This document shows, in pieces, positions 54,959 through 63,012 of a stretch of 64,000 nucleotides of DNA (within the stretch, counting starts at the first letter, position 1; the number at the start of each line of letters is the position of its first letter). Both the position numbers and the translations under genes were made by a program. Below the pieces are notes generated by a model. It saw only the letters and a program-made list of their open reading frames with translations, had not been told where the DNA came from and made no database searches. The stretch spans positions 76,007 through 140,006 of the forward strand of contig CAZDWJ010000008.1 of the NCBI GenBank assembly GCA_964509195.1. Direction: 5' to 3'. The DNA is from UBA4802 sp964509195 (lineage in GTDB: Bacteria > Spirochaetota > UBA4802 > UB4802).

Positions 54959-55780
54959 ATGTCTAAGCGACCTGGATGGTGGCTGTATGTGCTGGCAAAG
55001 ATATGGCCCATAACATGGCTTAGCGCACAGGCAACACAGAGTAAAATTATTGGCCCACTGATTGCAAAGACGCTTGTGCCTTTTTTTAGCAAAAAAAATT
55101 TAAATATCACCTATTTGCCAATCAATATAACTATCGCCCCGCAGAGTACACCTGTTCCATTGCTCATTGTGGAGGAAATTATACGGCGTTCTGCACATCG
55201 GGTGATAATCAAGCGGTGTACATGTAGAGACGCCAAAGGATGCAGGAATCATCCAATTGCGTATGGATGTTTACTTATGGGGCAGGGTGCGCAGGAAATT
55301 GACAATCGTATAGCTTCCCATATAAGTGTAGAAGAGGCGATAGCTCATCTGCATACATGTGTTGCTGAAGGTCTTATCCCAATGGTGGGGAGGATCAAAA
55401 TTGACAACTTGATATGGGGAGTAAAAGACACTGGAAGGCTTTTAACCATGTGTTTTTGCTGCAGATGTTGTTGCACCATACTTAACTCAGGAAAATATTT
55501 ACCACAGGAAGCTGCCAGTTCAATTATACGGCTAAAAGGTGTAATGCTTAAAGTAAATCCTGATGCATGCACTGGCTGTGGTACCTGCGTTGATGAATGT
55601 TTTATGGATGCAATACGCATAATTGATGGCAAAGCAGTGCACAATGATTCAATTTGTAAAGGCTGCGGCAGGTGTGCACAGGTGTGCCCACATCAGGCTA
55701 CCACAATAACAGTTACTAACATTGATACTGCGATTGATGAAATCAATATGCGTATCAAACAGTATGTACAGTATGAATAA
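54959..55780 (+). CDS. Cysteine-rich 2x[4Fe-4S] ferredoxin-type protein, paralogue 1
   Basis: 273 residues. The N-terminal two thirds carry a conserved cysteine set: CTCRDAKGCRNHP, YGCLLMGQGAQEID, EEAIAHLHTCVAEGL, and the run CFCCRCCC. The C terminus has two clostridial-type [4Fe-4S] motifs (CTGCGTCVDEC and CKGCGRCAQVCPH). The same architecture is in the gene at 56369. Such proteins are seen in strict anaerobes and probably move electrons at the cytoplasmic face; no partner enzyme is adjacent. A weakly hydrophobic N terminus (WWLYVLAKIWPITWL) may contact the membrane. Confidence 0.8.
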   Translation: MSKRPGWWLYVLAKIWPITWLSAQATQSKIIGPLIAKTLVPFFSKKNLNITYLPINITIAPQSTPVPLLIVEEIIRRSAHRVIIKRCTCRDAKGCRNHPIAYGCLLMGQGAQEIDNRIASHISVEEAIAHLHTCVAEGLIPMVGRIKIDNLIWGVKDTGRLLTMCFCCRCCCTILNSGKYLPQEAASSIIRLKGVMLKVNPDACTGCGTCVDECFMDAIRIIDGKAVHNDSICKGCGRCAQVCPHQATTITVTNIDTAIDEINMRIKQYVQYE

Positions 55781-55856
55781 TATGTGCATAGCGAGTGGTT
55801 ACTGTTTTGTAATGTCATTATTAAAATCAGGTGTTTGCGTGGATAATCAGTCGAGA

Positions 55857-55998
55857 ATGTCCCAAAAGTTGTTTGGATACAAATTTCGCAGCGCTCACCT
55901 GGGTAATTGTGCTACATTATGTGGCACAATTGTATCGAAATGAGCGCGTATTACAATTAAATGGTAGCGAAATTTACTCACTGACTACTTTTGTGACT
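55857..55998 (+). repeat. ~150 bp inverted-repeat element, copy B
   Basis: Contains AAATTTCGCAGCGCTCA and AATTGTATCGAAATGAGCGC, both identical to stretches of the element at 59990-60139 and in the same orientation. The ends (TGTCCCAAAAGTTG and ACTACTTTTGTGACTG) are weaker inverted repeats. It lies between the two ferredoxin paralogues. Confidence 0.75.
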
Positions 55999-56097
55999 GC
56001 TGCTCTTCATGGTACATAATCACAATTGTTTATCAAAAGTAATTGCATAAAAATAGCAGATGATGAAAAATATACCAAACATATAAGAGAGGAAAGT

Positions 56098-56364
56098 ATG
56101 ATATCGCACAGGTATTTCTGGTATGTGTTAATGATTGGTGCACTTGTATTATGGGCATGTGCTGTTGCACTGATTTTTATTTTTCCCGAATCTGAATACA
56201 GGGCAGTGTTGCTTATTGCACTGCTCGTTTTGCACTGTGGCGAAATTCCTTACACAATGAAGCTACTCAAAGGCAAAAGGGCGCCGGTAACTATCGCCGC
56301 AAAAACATTTTTGTTTGGCTTTACGTGGTGGCTGCCATTTAGTAAAGATATACTAAAGGGGTAG
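56098..56364 (+). CDS. Small membrane protein (3 helices)
   Basis: 88 residues from the ATG at 56098, with GAGAGGAAAG upstream. Two or three hydrophobic helices (YVLMIGALVLWACAVALIFIF, AVLLIALLVLHCGEIPYTM, TFLFGFTWWLPFS). It ends 4 bases before the second ferredoxin-type gene, so it is probably its membrane partner. No family name can be given with confidence. Confidence 0.7.
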   Translation: MISHRYFWYVLMIGALVLWACAVALIFIFPESEYRAVLLIALLVLHCGEIPYTMKLLKGKRAPVTIAAKTFLFGFTWWLPFSKDILKG

Positions 56365-56368
56365 CAGT

Positions 56369-57196
56369 ATGTTTGGTTATGGACCGCCAAAACGTTTTGT
56401 AAAAATTGCAGTGGCACTTTCATGGCCACTCATGATTTTAGGCAAGCGCTTAAGTTCGTATGCAATTGTAAAACACATCATTAATCCATTTTTTAGATAT
56501 CCGCACAATGAGGTAACAGCAGTTCCCATTAATGTGGCGATAGCTCCTGCCAAAAGCGTCACGCTGCCTGTAAAGGTTTTAAGTGAGGTGGTTGCACAGG
56601 TAAACCACATATTTATACTAGATGAATGTATATGCAGAAACCTTTTGCACTGTTCCAACCATCCACGCACCATAGGGTGCATGGCGTTGGGAGAGGCAGC
56701 CTTAAAGATTCATCCGTCACATGGACACCGGGCAACAGCACGGGAAGCAATTGCTCATATCAGGAAGGCAGCAGAGGCAGGTCTTGTTGCAAATGTAGCA
56801 CATGTGTGGATTGATCCGGTTGCGTTCTGGTCGGTGCCGTTTAGCAAGCTGATGTTTATATGCTTTTGTGATGATTGCTGCTGCCTGTACCGCACACATA
56901 TGAAAAAGCGTGGTGAAAACCTCAACAAGGCATATAAAAAATTGCCGGGTGTTACAATACATCTTAATTATGATATGTGTAATGGCTGTGGCGTGTGTGC
57001 TGAGAAATGTTTTGTTTTGGCTATACAGATGAAGGATGGGCTTCCGGTAATAGGTGAGGATTGTAAAGGCTGCGCTCGTTGTGTACAGATTTGTCCAAAT
57101 AAAGCAGTAGATATTCATTTTGATGATAAGGATACACTTGTTGCCAATCTTGTGGAACGAATAAATAGCGTTGCCGATATCGGATTGGGTAAATAA
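56369..57196 (+). CDS. Cysteine-rich 2x[4Fe-4S] ferredoxin-type protein, paralogue 2
   Basis: 275 residues. Aligned with the gene at 54959 throughout: CICRNLLHCSNHPRTIGCMA, AREAIAHIRKAAEAGL, and the CFCDDCCC run, then two [4Fe-4S] motifs (CNGCGVCAEKC and CKGCARCVQICPN). The N terminus has the same hydrophobic start. Conserved Cys positions in the N-terminal part (CxCRxxxxxCxxHP, GCxxLG, CFCxxCCC) suggest a third metal or Fe-S site. A tandem duplication is likely. Co-transcribed with the small membrane protein. Confidence 0.8.
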   Translation: MFGYGPPKRFVKIAVALSWPLMILGKRLSSYAIVKHIINPFFRYPHNEVTAVPINVAIAPAKSVTLPVKVLSEVVAQVNHIFILDECICRNLLHCSNHPRTIGCMALGEAALKIHPSHGHRATAREAIAHIRKAAEAGLVANVAHVWIDPVAFWSVPFSKLMFICFCDDCCCLYRTHMKKRGENLNKAYKKLPGVTIHLNYDMCNGCGVCAEKCFVLAIQMKDGLPVIGEDCKGCARCVQICPNKAVDIHFDDKDTLVANLVERINSVADIGLGK

Positions 57197-57197
57197 T

Positions 57198-57288
57198 TCA
57201 CGCGGGGAACGCAGAGTAGGCAAAAGGAAGGGGGAAAAGAAGGCTATCAAATCTCCAATACTCCGTGATCTCTGCGCTCTCAGCGTGA
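57198..57288. repeat. Inverted-repeat intergenic element
   Basis: TCACGCGGGGAACGCAGAG (57198-57216) and CTCTGCGCTCTCAGCGTGA (57270-57288) are inverted, 16 of 19 positions matching, flanking a purine-rich interior. The GC-rich arms stand out from the AT-rich surroundings. Words of the CTCTGCG...GCGTGA kind recur as intergenic repeats in several bacterial groups. It lies between the ferredoxin gene and the second STAS gene. Confidence 0.6.
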
Positions 57289-57316
57289 GATAATACATTA
57301 TAGAGGTCGGGTCGTT

Positions 57317-57700
57317 ATGAAGATAGAACAGCGTATTAATTACGGATATGTTATCTATGATATAACAGGCGACATCATGTATGAAAACTTTCAAGAGATT
57401 GAAGATTCAATAAACGAGAGTCTACCAAACAATTTTATCAATATTGTCCTCAACATTGAACGTGTACCGTATATTAACAGTTCTGCTTTGGGATTGCTTG
57501 TGAAACTTATGAAAGAGATAACCGCAAAAGGCTATCAGTTTTTCTTAATGAATGTGAATCAGGAGATAATGGGCCTTTTAAAACTTACCAATACGTTGCC
57601 ATATTTTAAAATAATACCTAATGAACAGGTGCTTGTGGAAAAAGAAAAGAAAAAGGAACTGGATAAGATATTGGGGGAAATTGAAAGTAAAAGTGAATAG
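57317..57700 (+). CDS. STAS-domain anti-sigma factor antagonist, second copy
   Basis: 127 residues. STAS layout: MKIEQRINYGYVIYDITGDI, then INIVLNIERVPYINSSALGLLVKL with the phosphorylatable Ser at about 56, and a lysine-rich C terminus (VEKEKKKELDKILGEIESK). It is not a close copy of the STAS gene at 8895. Both lack an adjacent kinase or phosphatase. Partner-switching regulation is the family role. Confidence 0.9.
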   Translation: MKIEQRINYGYVIYDITGDIMYENFQEIEDSINESLPNNFINIVLNIERVPYINSSALGLLVKLMKEITAKGYQFFLMNVNQEIMGLLKLTNTLPYFKIIPNEQVLVEKEKKKELDKILGEIESKSE

Positions 57701-57703
57701 GGT

Positions 57704-58657
57704 TCATTTTTTAAACTCTCGACACAACGCATATCCTTCTTTTCCCGCAATGGCGGGATTTAATGTTTGTGCTACTGTATAATCAAATCCTACCATTAAA
57801 AACGGCAGTGCTTCTTCTATTACCGGTAGGGGTATGTATTCGTAGCACTGCAAGCAGGTAGCAATAACGGTATGTAAAAACTCCTGCATCATTGTATCTT
57901 CAAACACAAAATTACCGGTATCATCGTACAGCGGCATTGTAAACGATAGCATTGAGGGTATTCTACCTGTGGTAAAAAACACATCGATTGCATTGCCGTG
58001 ATTGCTGACATTTGCCACCTGCATGATGCCCACTTTCTCATCACTCAATGCAAGTGCGTTGCAGAGTTCCTTTTTCTGGTAAAAGGCAAACTCCTGGTCA
58101 ATGTTGGCAATGTATATTCTTGCACCTGTGATTTGTGTTTCAGTAACTATCGCACCTAATTCTTTTTTTGTGTGTGGATATACTTTTGACATTACTGTGC
58201 CCTGGGCAGGGTAAAAGCCAAATTTTTTTGTAGCCATATGGATGTAGCAGCCAATCTTTGATAGTAGTGGTGCAAGACCAAAACGAATGAATCCCGTTGA
58301 ATGGGTATGCTGGCAATGGGTAACACCGTGAAATTCAATATCGGTGTGAATGGCGTTGCGCAAAAGGGCAGGGGCAAGTGTTAAAAAGATATCGGATATT
58401 GGGCAAAAGTTGTGCAGGGTAATGGTTGCGGTGAAAGCAGACAGTGGCTTTGGATGTATGGTGATGACATTGTTCTGGTAGCTACACTGCACCGAAAGGT
58501 TTTGTAACACCTGTATGAGGGCTATGAGTGTGCGATTGTAGTGTGTGTGCGTGCATACAGATTCATCGATTGTGATGGTACACTCTTTTTGCAGTGCAAG
58601 CGCAAGGGCAAGTGCCTGCCGTGCTGTAGTAAACGTTGATACGTGAATCTGCAGCAT
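57704..58657 (-). CDS. RtcA/RTC-like protein lacking catalytic His
   Basis: 317 residues. The fold of RNA 3'-phosphate cyclase is suggested by FHGVTHCQHTHSTGFIRFGL, LAPLLSKIG and GFYPAQGT (in RtcA: GGT....P, LPLLRRMG, GFYPxGGG). The C-terminal region, where RtcA carries its catalytic His (LTPHxxTN), reads AQTLNPAIAGKEGYAL and has no such His. It may therefore be an inactive or repurposed relative, in the way of Rcl1. It ends 3 bases after the STAS stop (convergent) and starts 3 bases before serS ends. RtcB is not nearby. Confidence 0.6.
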   Translation of the reverse strand: MLQIHVSTFTTARQALALALALQKECTITIDESVCTHTHYNRTLIALIQVLQNLSVQCSYQNNVITIHPKPLSAFTATITLHNFCPISDIFLTLAPALLRNAIHTDIEFHGVTHCQHTHSTGFIRFGLAPLLSKIGCYIHMATKKFGFYPAQGTVMSKVYPHTKKELGAIVTETQITGARIYIANIDQEFAFYQKKELCNALALSDEKVGIMQVANVSNHGNAIDVFFTTGRIPSMLSFTMPLYDDTGNFVFEDTMMQEFLHTVIATCLQCYEYIPLPVIEEALPFLMVGFDYTVAQTLNPAIAGKEGYALCREFKK

Positions 58658-58660
58658 TAT

Positions 58661-59929
58661 CTATATAGTTTTTTCTAAGTACGGTTTCAACACATCGGGG
58701 ATGGTTATGCTACCATCTTTGGTCTGATAGTTTTCCATAACTGCTGCAAGTGTACGCCCGGCAGCTAGTCCTGAGCCATTGAGTGTATGCACCGGTACTG
58801 GCTTTTCGCCTTCTTTTTTGCGATAGCGTATGCGCGCACGTCGTGCCTGATAGTCGATGAAGTTGGAACACGATGAAATCTCCACGTAGCGATTTAAGCC
58901 CGGCATCCACACCTCAATATCGTAGGTTTTGGATGATGCAGCGGAGGTGTCAGCACTGCACAAAAGCACCACGCGGTAATGCAGGTTGAGTAGCTGCAGC
59001 ACTTCTTCAGCGTCAGCTACAAGCTTTTCAAGCTCATCAAATGATGTTTCCGGCTCAACAAATTTAACAAGCTCAACCTTCTGAAACTGATGCACGCGGA
59101 TAAGCCCCCGTGTGTCTTTACCGGCAGCACCAGCCTCACGCCTGAAGCAGGCTGATTGCATGGTGACATAGATAGGCAAATCATTACCATCTACAATTTC
59201 ATCGCGGTATAGGTTGGTAAGAGTAACTTCAGCAGTGGGTATGAGTGATAATCCGTCGCGCTCAATGCGGTAGTACTCATCCATAAATTTGGGATACTGA
59301 CCGGTGCCTATCATGCTGTCATCATTGACTATGAATGGTCCAAACACTTCGGTGTAGCCGTGCTTTTTGGTGTGCAAATCTAACATAAAGTTTATGATGG
59401 CGCGCTCTAGCTGTGCAGCAAGTCCACGGTAAACGTAAAAACGTGCACCTGCAATTTTAACGCCGCGTTCAAAATCCAAGATATCAAGCTCAGTGCCAAT
59501 ATCATAGTGGGGTTTTGGAGTAAAATCAAATTGCGGTTTCTGTCCCCAGGTTCGTACCACTACATTGTCGTTTTCATCATTGCCTACAGGAACAGAGTGG
59601 TGAAGGATATTTGGGATTGAAAGCATTAATGTATTGTAAGTTTCTTCAATACTGGCTATCTCTTCTTCATATTTTTTTATGTCATCGCCAATACCGCGCA
59701 CCTTTTCCATAAGTTCCACGGGGTTTTCGCCTTTTTGTTTTAGCGCACCAACCTGTTTTGATAAGGTGTTGCGCTGTGTACGCAGTTCATCAATTTTTGA
59801 AATTACAGCACGGCGCTTGGCATCAAGCTCCTCTAATTGAGCAACATCAACAGCACCTTCCATCTTACGGATTTTTAATGTGTGTTTAACAAGGTCAATA
59901 TTTTCACGGACAATTTTAGGGTCAATCAT
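58661..59929 (-). CDS. serS: Seryl-tRNA synthetase
   Basis: 422 residues. The N-terminal long coiled-coil arm (residues about 30-105) binds tRNA-Ser. Class II core: motif 1 near RAIINFMLDLHTKKHGYTEVFGP, motif 2 FRREAGAAGKDTRGLIRVHQF, motif 3 GSGLAAGRTLAAVMENYQ, and SNFIDYQARRARIRYR before motif 3. It charges tRNA-Ser and, as precursor, tRNA-Sec. The RtcA-like gene follows by 3 bases. Confidence 0.97.
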   Translation of the reverse strand: MIDPKIVRENIDLVKHTLKIRKMEGAVDVAQLEELDAKRRAVISKIDELRTQRNTLSKQVGALKQKGENPVELMEKVRGIGDDIKKYEEEIASIEETYNTLMLSIPNILHHSVPVGNDENDNVVVRTWGQKPQFDFTPKPHYDIGTELDILDFERGVKIAGARFYVYRGLAAQLERAIINFMLDLHTKKHGYTEVFGPFIVNDDSMIGTGQYPKFMDEYYRIERDGLSLIPTAEVTLTNLYRDEIVDGNDLPIYVTMQSACFRREAGAAGKDTRGLIRVHQFQKVELVKFVEPETSFDELEKLVADAEEVLQLLNLHYRVVLLCSADTSAASSKTYDIEVWMPGLNRYVEISSCSNFIDYQARRARIRYRKKEGEKPVPVHTLNGSGLAAGRTLAAVMENYQTKDGSITIPDVLKPYLEKTI

Positions 59930-59989
59930 GGTTACCTCTTCACATGCTAATGGTTCATCTTAAAAGTAATTTATAAATTATGAAATATT

Positions 59990-60139
59990 GGGCCTGTCCC
60001 AAAAGTCGTTTCGATACAAATTTCGCAGCGCTCATTGAGTGATTTTGCCACAAAATGTGGTAAAATTGTATCGAAATGAGCGCGTTTTCCAGTAAAATGT
60101 TTGCGAAATTTACTCAACGACCACTTTGGGGACAGTCCC
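59990..60139 (+). repeat. ~150 bp inverted-repeat element, copy C (best preserved)
   Basis: The ends are inverted: GGGCCTGTCCCAAAAGTCG pairs with the complement of CACTTTGGGGACAGTCCC. Inside are nested palindromes: GCGCTCATT...AATGAGCGC, TTTTGCCACA/TGTGGTAAAA, TTTCGATACAA/TTGTATCGAAA, and AAATTTCGCA/TGCGAAATTT. There is no ORF. It lies just upstream of serS, within 60 bases of its start, so it may affect serS transcription. Confidence 0.85.
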
Positions 60140-60229
60140 TACAGTGTTTCATTTTTTATTCACGGGATTAATTTTAAGAATAGATATGTATTTTACAACA
60201 TTTTTTGTCAAGAAACAAAGGATAAAATG

Positions 60230-61558
60230 TCAAAATCTGCGAATAGCACGCACTCTATAGGTGTTGTTTTTGTACTGAGTACTTTGAGCTCCACTGTTAA
60301 AATTCTGACACCATGCGCGGCTCTGTGAATGTTCCGATGAACTCCAATAATTGTAACTTGTAAAATTCCCAACAGCGGATTTATACTGAAACAAAAGCTG
60401 AAGTTCATCTTTTGAGGGCAAACACCAGTCGTTATAACCACCCACATTAGCCAAAGCACATAACCTTACAGCATAGTGTCCATCGCCTAATACCTCTAGT
60501 ATTTTTGCTGTGTTTGTAAAACCAGTACCAATGTCAGTAGCTGTTGCACCGGTTGTCCTGTATTGCCCTGATTGGAGTTGCTGTTCCCACACAATCCCTG
60601 ATGAGCTTGTGTCAAAACGCATAACTTCTAAGTACCGCCAACCATCGCTGTAGTGGCCTTTGTCATAAAACACAAATCCACCTGCAGGACCAGTATCGCC
60701 TACTGTATAGGGTCGGTAATGGGCATACAATTGCAATGATTGTTCTACTGTATAAGAGTTGCCAGGAAGGTATGTATTGCCTAAACTATCGCACCAAAAA
60801 TTAAAACAGTAGGATACACCATCCATATTAATAATTGCCAGATTACCGGTATTATGAGCGATAGTTACCATCTCTCCCTGTTCGTAGAAGTTGTCATCCA
60901 CAGGTAAAGTGCCGGTTGTTGCTCCATTTGCGTAATATGTAACAGTGAATGGTTTTGGGATGAATTGTGCAACGAGTTCAATATTGGTATCTTTGATAAG
61001 AACTGATTCCCCTGGCATATACAGCTTTTGATTAAAAGGATTTTCCCACCCAATGAATCTGTATCCACGTTTTTGAAGATTGCCGGTATTGGGAAGTATG
61101 CACGCATGTTCTCCTGTGATGTAGTAATTGGCATCAACAGGTGGTGTACCTCTTTCTGCCTGGCCTGCATTGTATACTACCTGATATACAGGAGCGTTTG
61201 TAAAGCATGCATACAGCATTGTGGATGTGGTAATGGTAAATGATGATCCTGGTTTTAAAATACTTGAACAATTACTGAACATACTCCATCCAATAAAAGT
61301 GTGATTCTCAACAACAAGATTGCTATTTGGCATTACTGTTACCGTGTCATTGTGTGCATAGACATTGGTGTCAATTGGTAGGTTGCCCTGTGCACCATTT
61401 CTATTATACACTACAATATACTTGTTGGAGGGTGTGTTGATATCCTGATAGTGAATAGCAATATTCTGCTGGCTGTCATCGCCACAGGCAATTATGCAAA
61501 TCAACAGGGCCATTAATAATAAAGAGACAGTAAAGCGCAAAAAAGAAATATTTTTCAT
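60230..61558 (-). CDS. Lipoprotein with InlB B-repeats and DUF1566 domain
   Basis: 442 residues from the ATG at 61558, with AGGAGCT upstream; the frame reaches 61639 but without such a site. The lipobox is LLICIIACG. Three Listeria-Bacteroides (Flg_new) repeats follow at about 30-230, each with YNxNG...G...D...Y...G, P...FIGW and a PGxSxxI/V end. The C-terminal DUF1566-type domain begins at about 255 (GDTGPAGGFVFYDKG) and includes WCLPSKDELQLLF, YNYWSSSE and YRVRAIR. This is a surface-exposed adhesion-like architecture common in spirochaetes and Bacteroidota. Confidence 0.85.
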   Translation of the reverse strand: MKNISFLRFTVSLLLMALLICIIACGDDSQQNIAIHYQDINTPSNKYIVVYNRNGAQGNLPIDTNVYAHNDTVTVMPNSNLVVENHTFIGWSMFSNCSSILKPGSSFTITTSTMLYACFTNAPVYQVVYNAGQAERGTPPVDANYYITGEHACILPNTGNLQKRGYRFIGWENPFNQKLYMPGESVLIKDTNIELVAQFIPKPFTVTYYANGATTGTLPVDDNFYEQGEMVTIAHNTGNLAIINMDGVSYCFNFWCDSLGNTYLPGNSYTVEQSLQLYAHYRPYTVGDTGPAGGFVFYDKGHYSDGWRYLEVMRFDTSSSGIVWEQQLQSGQYRTTGATATDIGTGFTNTAKILEVLGDGHYAVRLCALANVGGYNDWCLPSKDELQLLFQYKSAVGNFTSYNYWSSSEHSQSRAWCQNFNSGAQSTQYKNNTYRVRAIRRF

Positions 61559-61971
61559 GGGTAGCTCCTGAAAATGAAAAATATGTAATGCTATCTTTCT
61601 ATAACGCATGTACGTTAAAAATTTTAAATGTATGGGCAAAAATTTTAATGCATTGTTTAATAAAAATTATGAGACAGGTATACTATGCGGGAGCATAATA
61701 TATGTGTTTTTTAGTAAATTGATGGTAAGTAAGATTTAGAAGTTAATAATGAACAATCTTGTAAAAACAATATGCCATATTTTTTGACATGTTGTTGTAA
61801 CATCTTACTGTGTTGATTGAGTTACACTTTTGGGATCAGAGCATGCTGCAACGTGTTTCAGACGGGGATAAAAATTATACAGCTTTGTAGCAAGTACATA
61901 CGATATACTGAATGTATGCTGTGGTGATGAGCGTATGAAGTTTTTTACAATTAGGGTAAAAATAAAAAAAT
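61559..61971. other. Intergenic region upstream of the InlB-repeat lipoprotein gene
   Basis: About 410 AT-rich bases without a good ORF. Contains a hairpin (TATACTATGC, 4-base loop, GCATAATATA; 61679-61702) and a one-mismatch relative of the window repeat (GGGATCAGAGC, 61832-61842). The tRNA-Phe gene lies at its right edge, followed on the minus strand by a T-rich stretch. Confidence 0.5.
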
Positions 61972-62044
61972 TGGTCAGGGACGGAATCGAACCGCCGACA
62001 CGGGGATTTTCAGTCCCCTGCTCTACCGACTGAGCTACCTGACC
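61972..62044 (-). tRNA. tRNA-Phe (GAA)
   Basis: 73 bases on the minus strand. Acceptor stem GGTCAGG/CCTGACC with discriminator A, D arm TAGCTCAGTCGGTAGAGC, anticodon stem-loop GGGGA-CTGAAAA-TCCCC giving GAA, variable loop GTGTC, and T arm GGCGG-TTCGATT-CCGTC. No CCA is encoded; a T-run follows. Confidence 0.97.
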
Positions 62045-62082
62045 AATTGGTATGCGTGTACACTTAATGAAGGGCTCTTAAA

Positions 62083-63012
62083 ATGTCAATACAAAAATTT
62101 TTGGCAATAATTTTTTTCACAGTTACTATCGCCTGGATATCTGCTAGAATATATGCTGAAGATAACGCTGCATATTTTTACAGGAAAGGGCTGATTCAGT
62201 ACAACCACCAGATGTATAATTATGCTGTTTTAAGTTTGGAGTTGGCTTTAGGCTCTGACCCCACACATGTAGATGCGGCTAATTTACTGGCAAAAATTTA
62301 TCTTGAGAATTACCGGGATAGGGTCAGAGCATTACAGTATTTCTTACAATCGCTTAAGGCAAATGATGCGCAGCCCGAAATCCACCTTGAAGCAGGAAAG
62401 CTATATTACTTTTTTAGTGAATACCAGAATGCTAGGGAACACTTTCAAAAAGCTATCCAGCAAAAACAGCTGGTGTATGCACATTATTATCTTGCACTCA
62501 TTTACAATTATGAAAAAAATTTCAAAGCTGCTGCATATCATATTGAACAGTGTACATTACTAACGGGTGAAAAAGTGAGCAAGAAGATTGATGAAGGGGG
62601 CAGAGCTACAAAACAGGGGAAATATTCTGAAGCTATAACTCATTACCTGAATGCAATAGAAATAAACCCTGCAAGCAAAGATGCATACATGCAATTGGCA
62701 TTACTGTACCGCATGCAGAAAAAAATAGATAAAGCCATTGAAATTCTTGAGAACTGCATGAAAGTGTATGTACAAGATAATGATGTACTTATTACGCTTG
62801 CACATGTGTGTTTTGAATACAAGCATCCAAAGCGAAGAACATATTATATTAACAGGGCTATTGAATTATGTACCAGAGTAATTGAAAATGATAGTTCACG
62901 CTGTGAAGTATATTCATTACTGTTTGAAATATACAAACAGCTTAATGATGTGCCACAACGTGACGAAAATGCAACAAAGTATGATAAGTGCGTAGAATCA
63001 AAAAGTGATTAA
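62083..63012 (+). CDS. Exported TPR protein
   Basis: 309 residues. A signal peptide (LAIIFFTVTIAWISARIYA) is followed by at least six TPR pairs from about 28 (AAYFYRKGLIQYNHQMYNYAVL, PEIHLEAGKLYYFFSEYQNA, SEAITHYLNAIEINPASKDA, and others). It is expected in the periplasm as a scaffold or polymer-assembly factor. No strong ribosome site precedes the ATG. The gene contains two inverted GCTCTGACCC words. Its stop overlaps the purU stop by 4 bases (convergent). Confidence 0.85.
   Translation: MSIQKFLAIIFFTVTIAWISARIYAEDNAAYFYRKGLIQYNHQMYNYAVLSLELALGSDPTHVDAANLLAKIYLENYRDRVRALQYFLQSLKANDAQPEIHLEAGKLYYFFSEYQNAREHFQKAIQQKQLVYAHYYLALIYNYEKNFKAAAYHIEQCTLLTGEKVSKKIDEGGRATKQGKYSEAITHYLNAIEINPASKDAYMQLALLYRMQKKIDKAIEILENCMKVYVQDNDVLITLAHVCFEYKHPKRRTYYINRAIELCTRVIENDSSRCEVYSLLFEIYKQLNDVPQRDENATKYDKCVESKSD
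62252..62330. repeat. Inverted pair of GCTCTGACCC inside the TPR gene
   Basis: GCTCTGACCCC at 62252-62262 and GGGTCAGAGC at 62321-62330 lie head to head, 58 bases apart, in coding DNA. A hairpin could form in the transcript. Confidence 0.7.

Noticed and set aside
63009..63012. 4-base overlap of TPR gene and purU as translational coupling
   Set aside because: The genes are convergent, so the overlap is of stop codons only.
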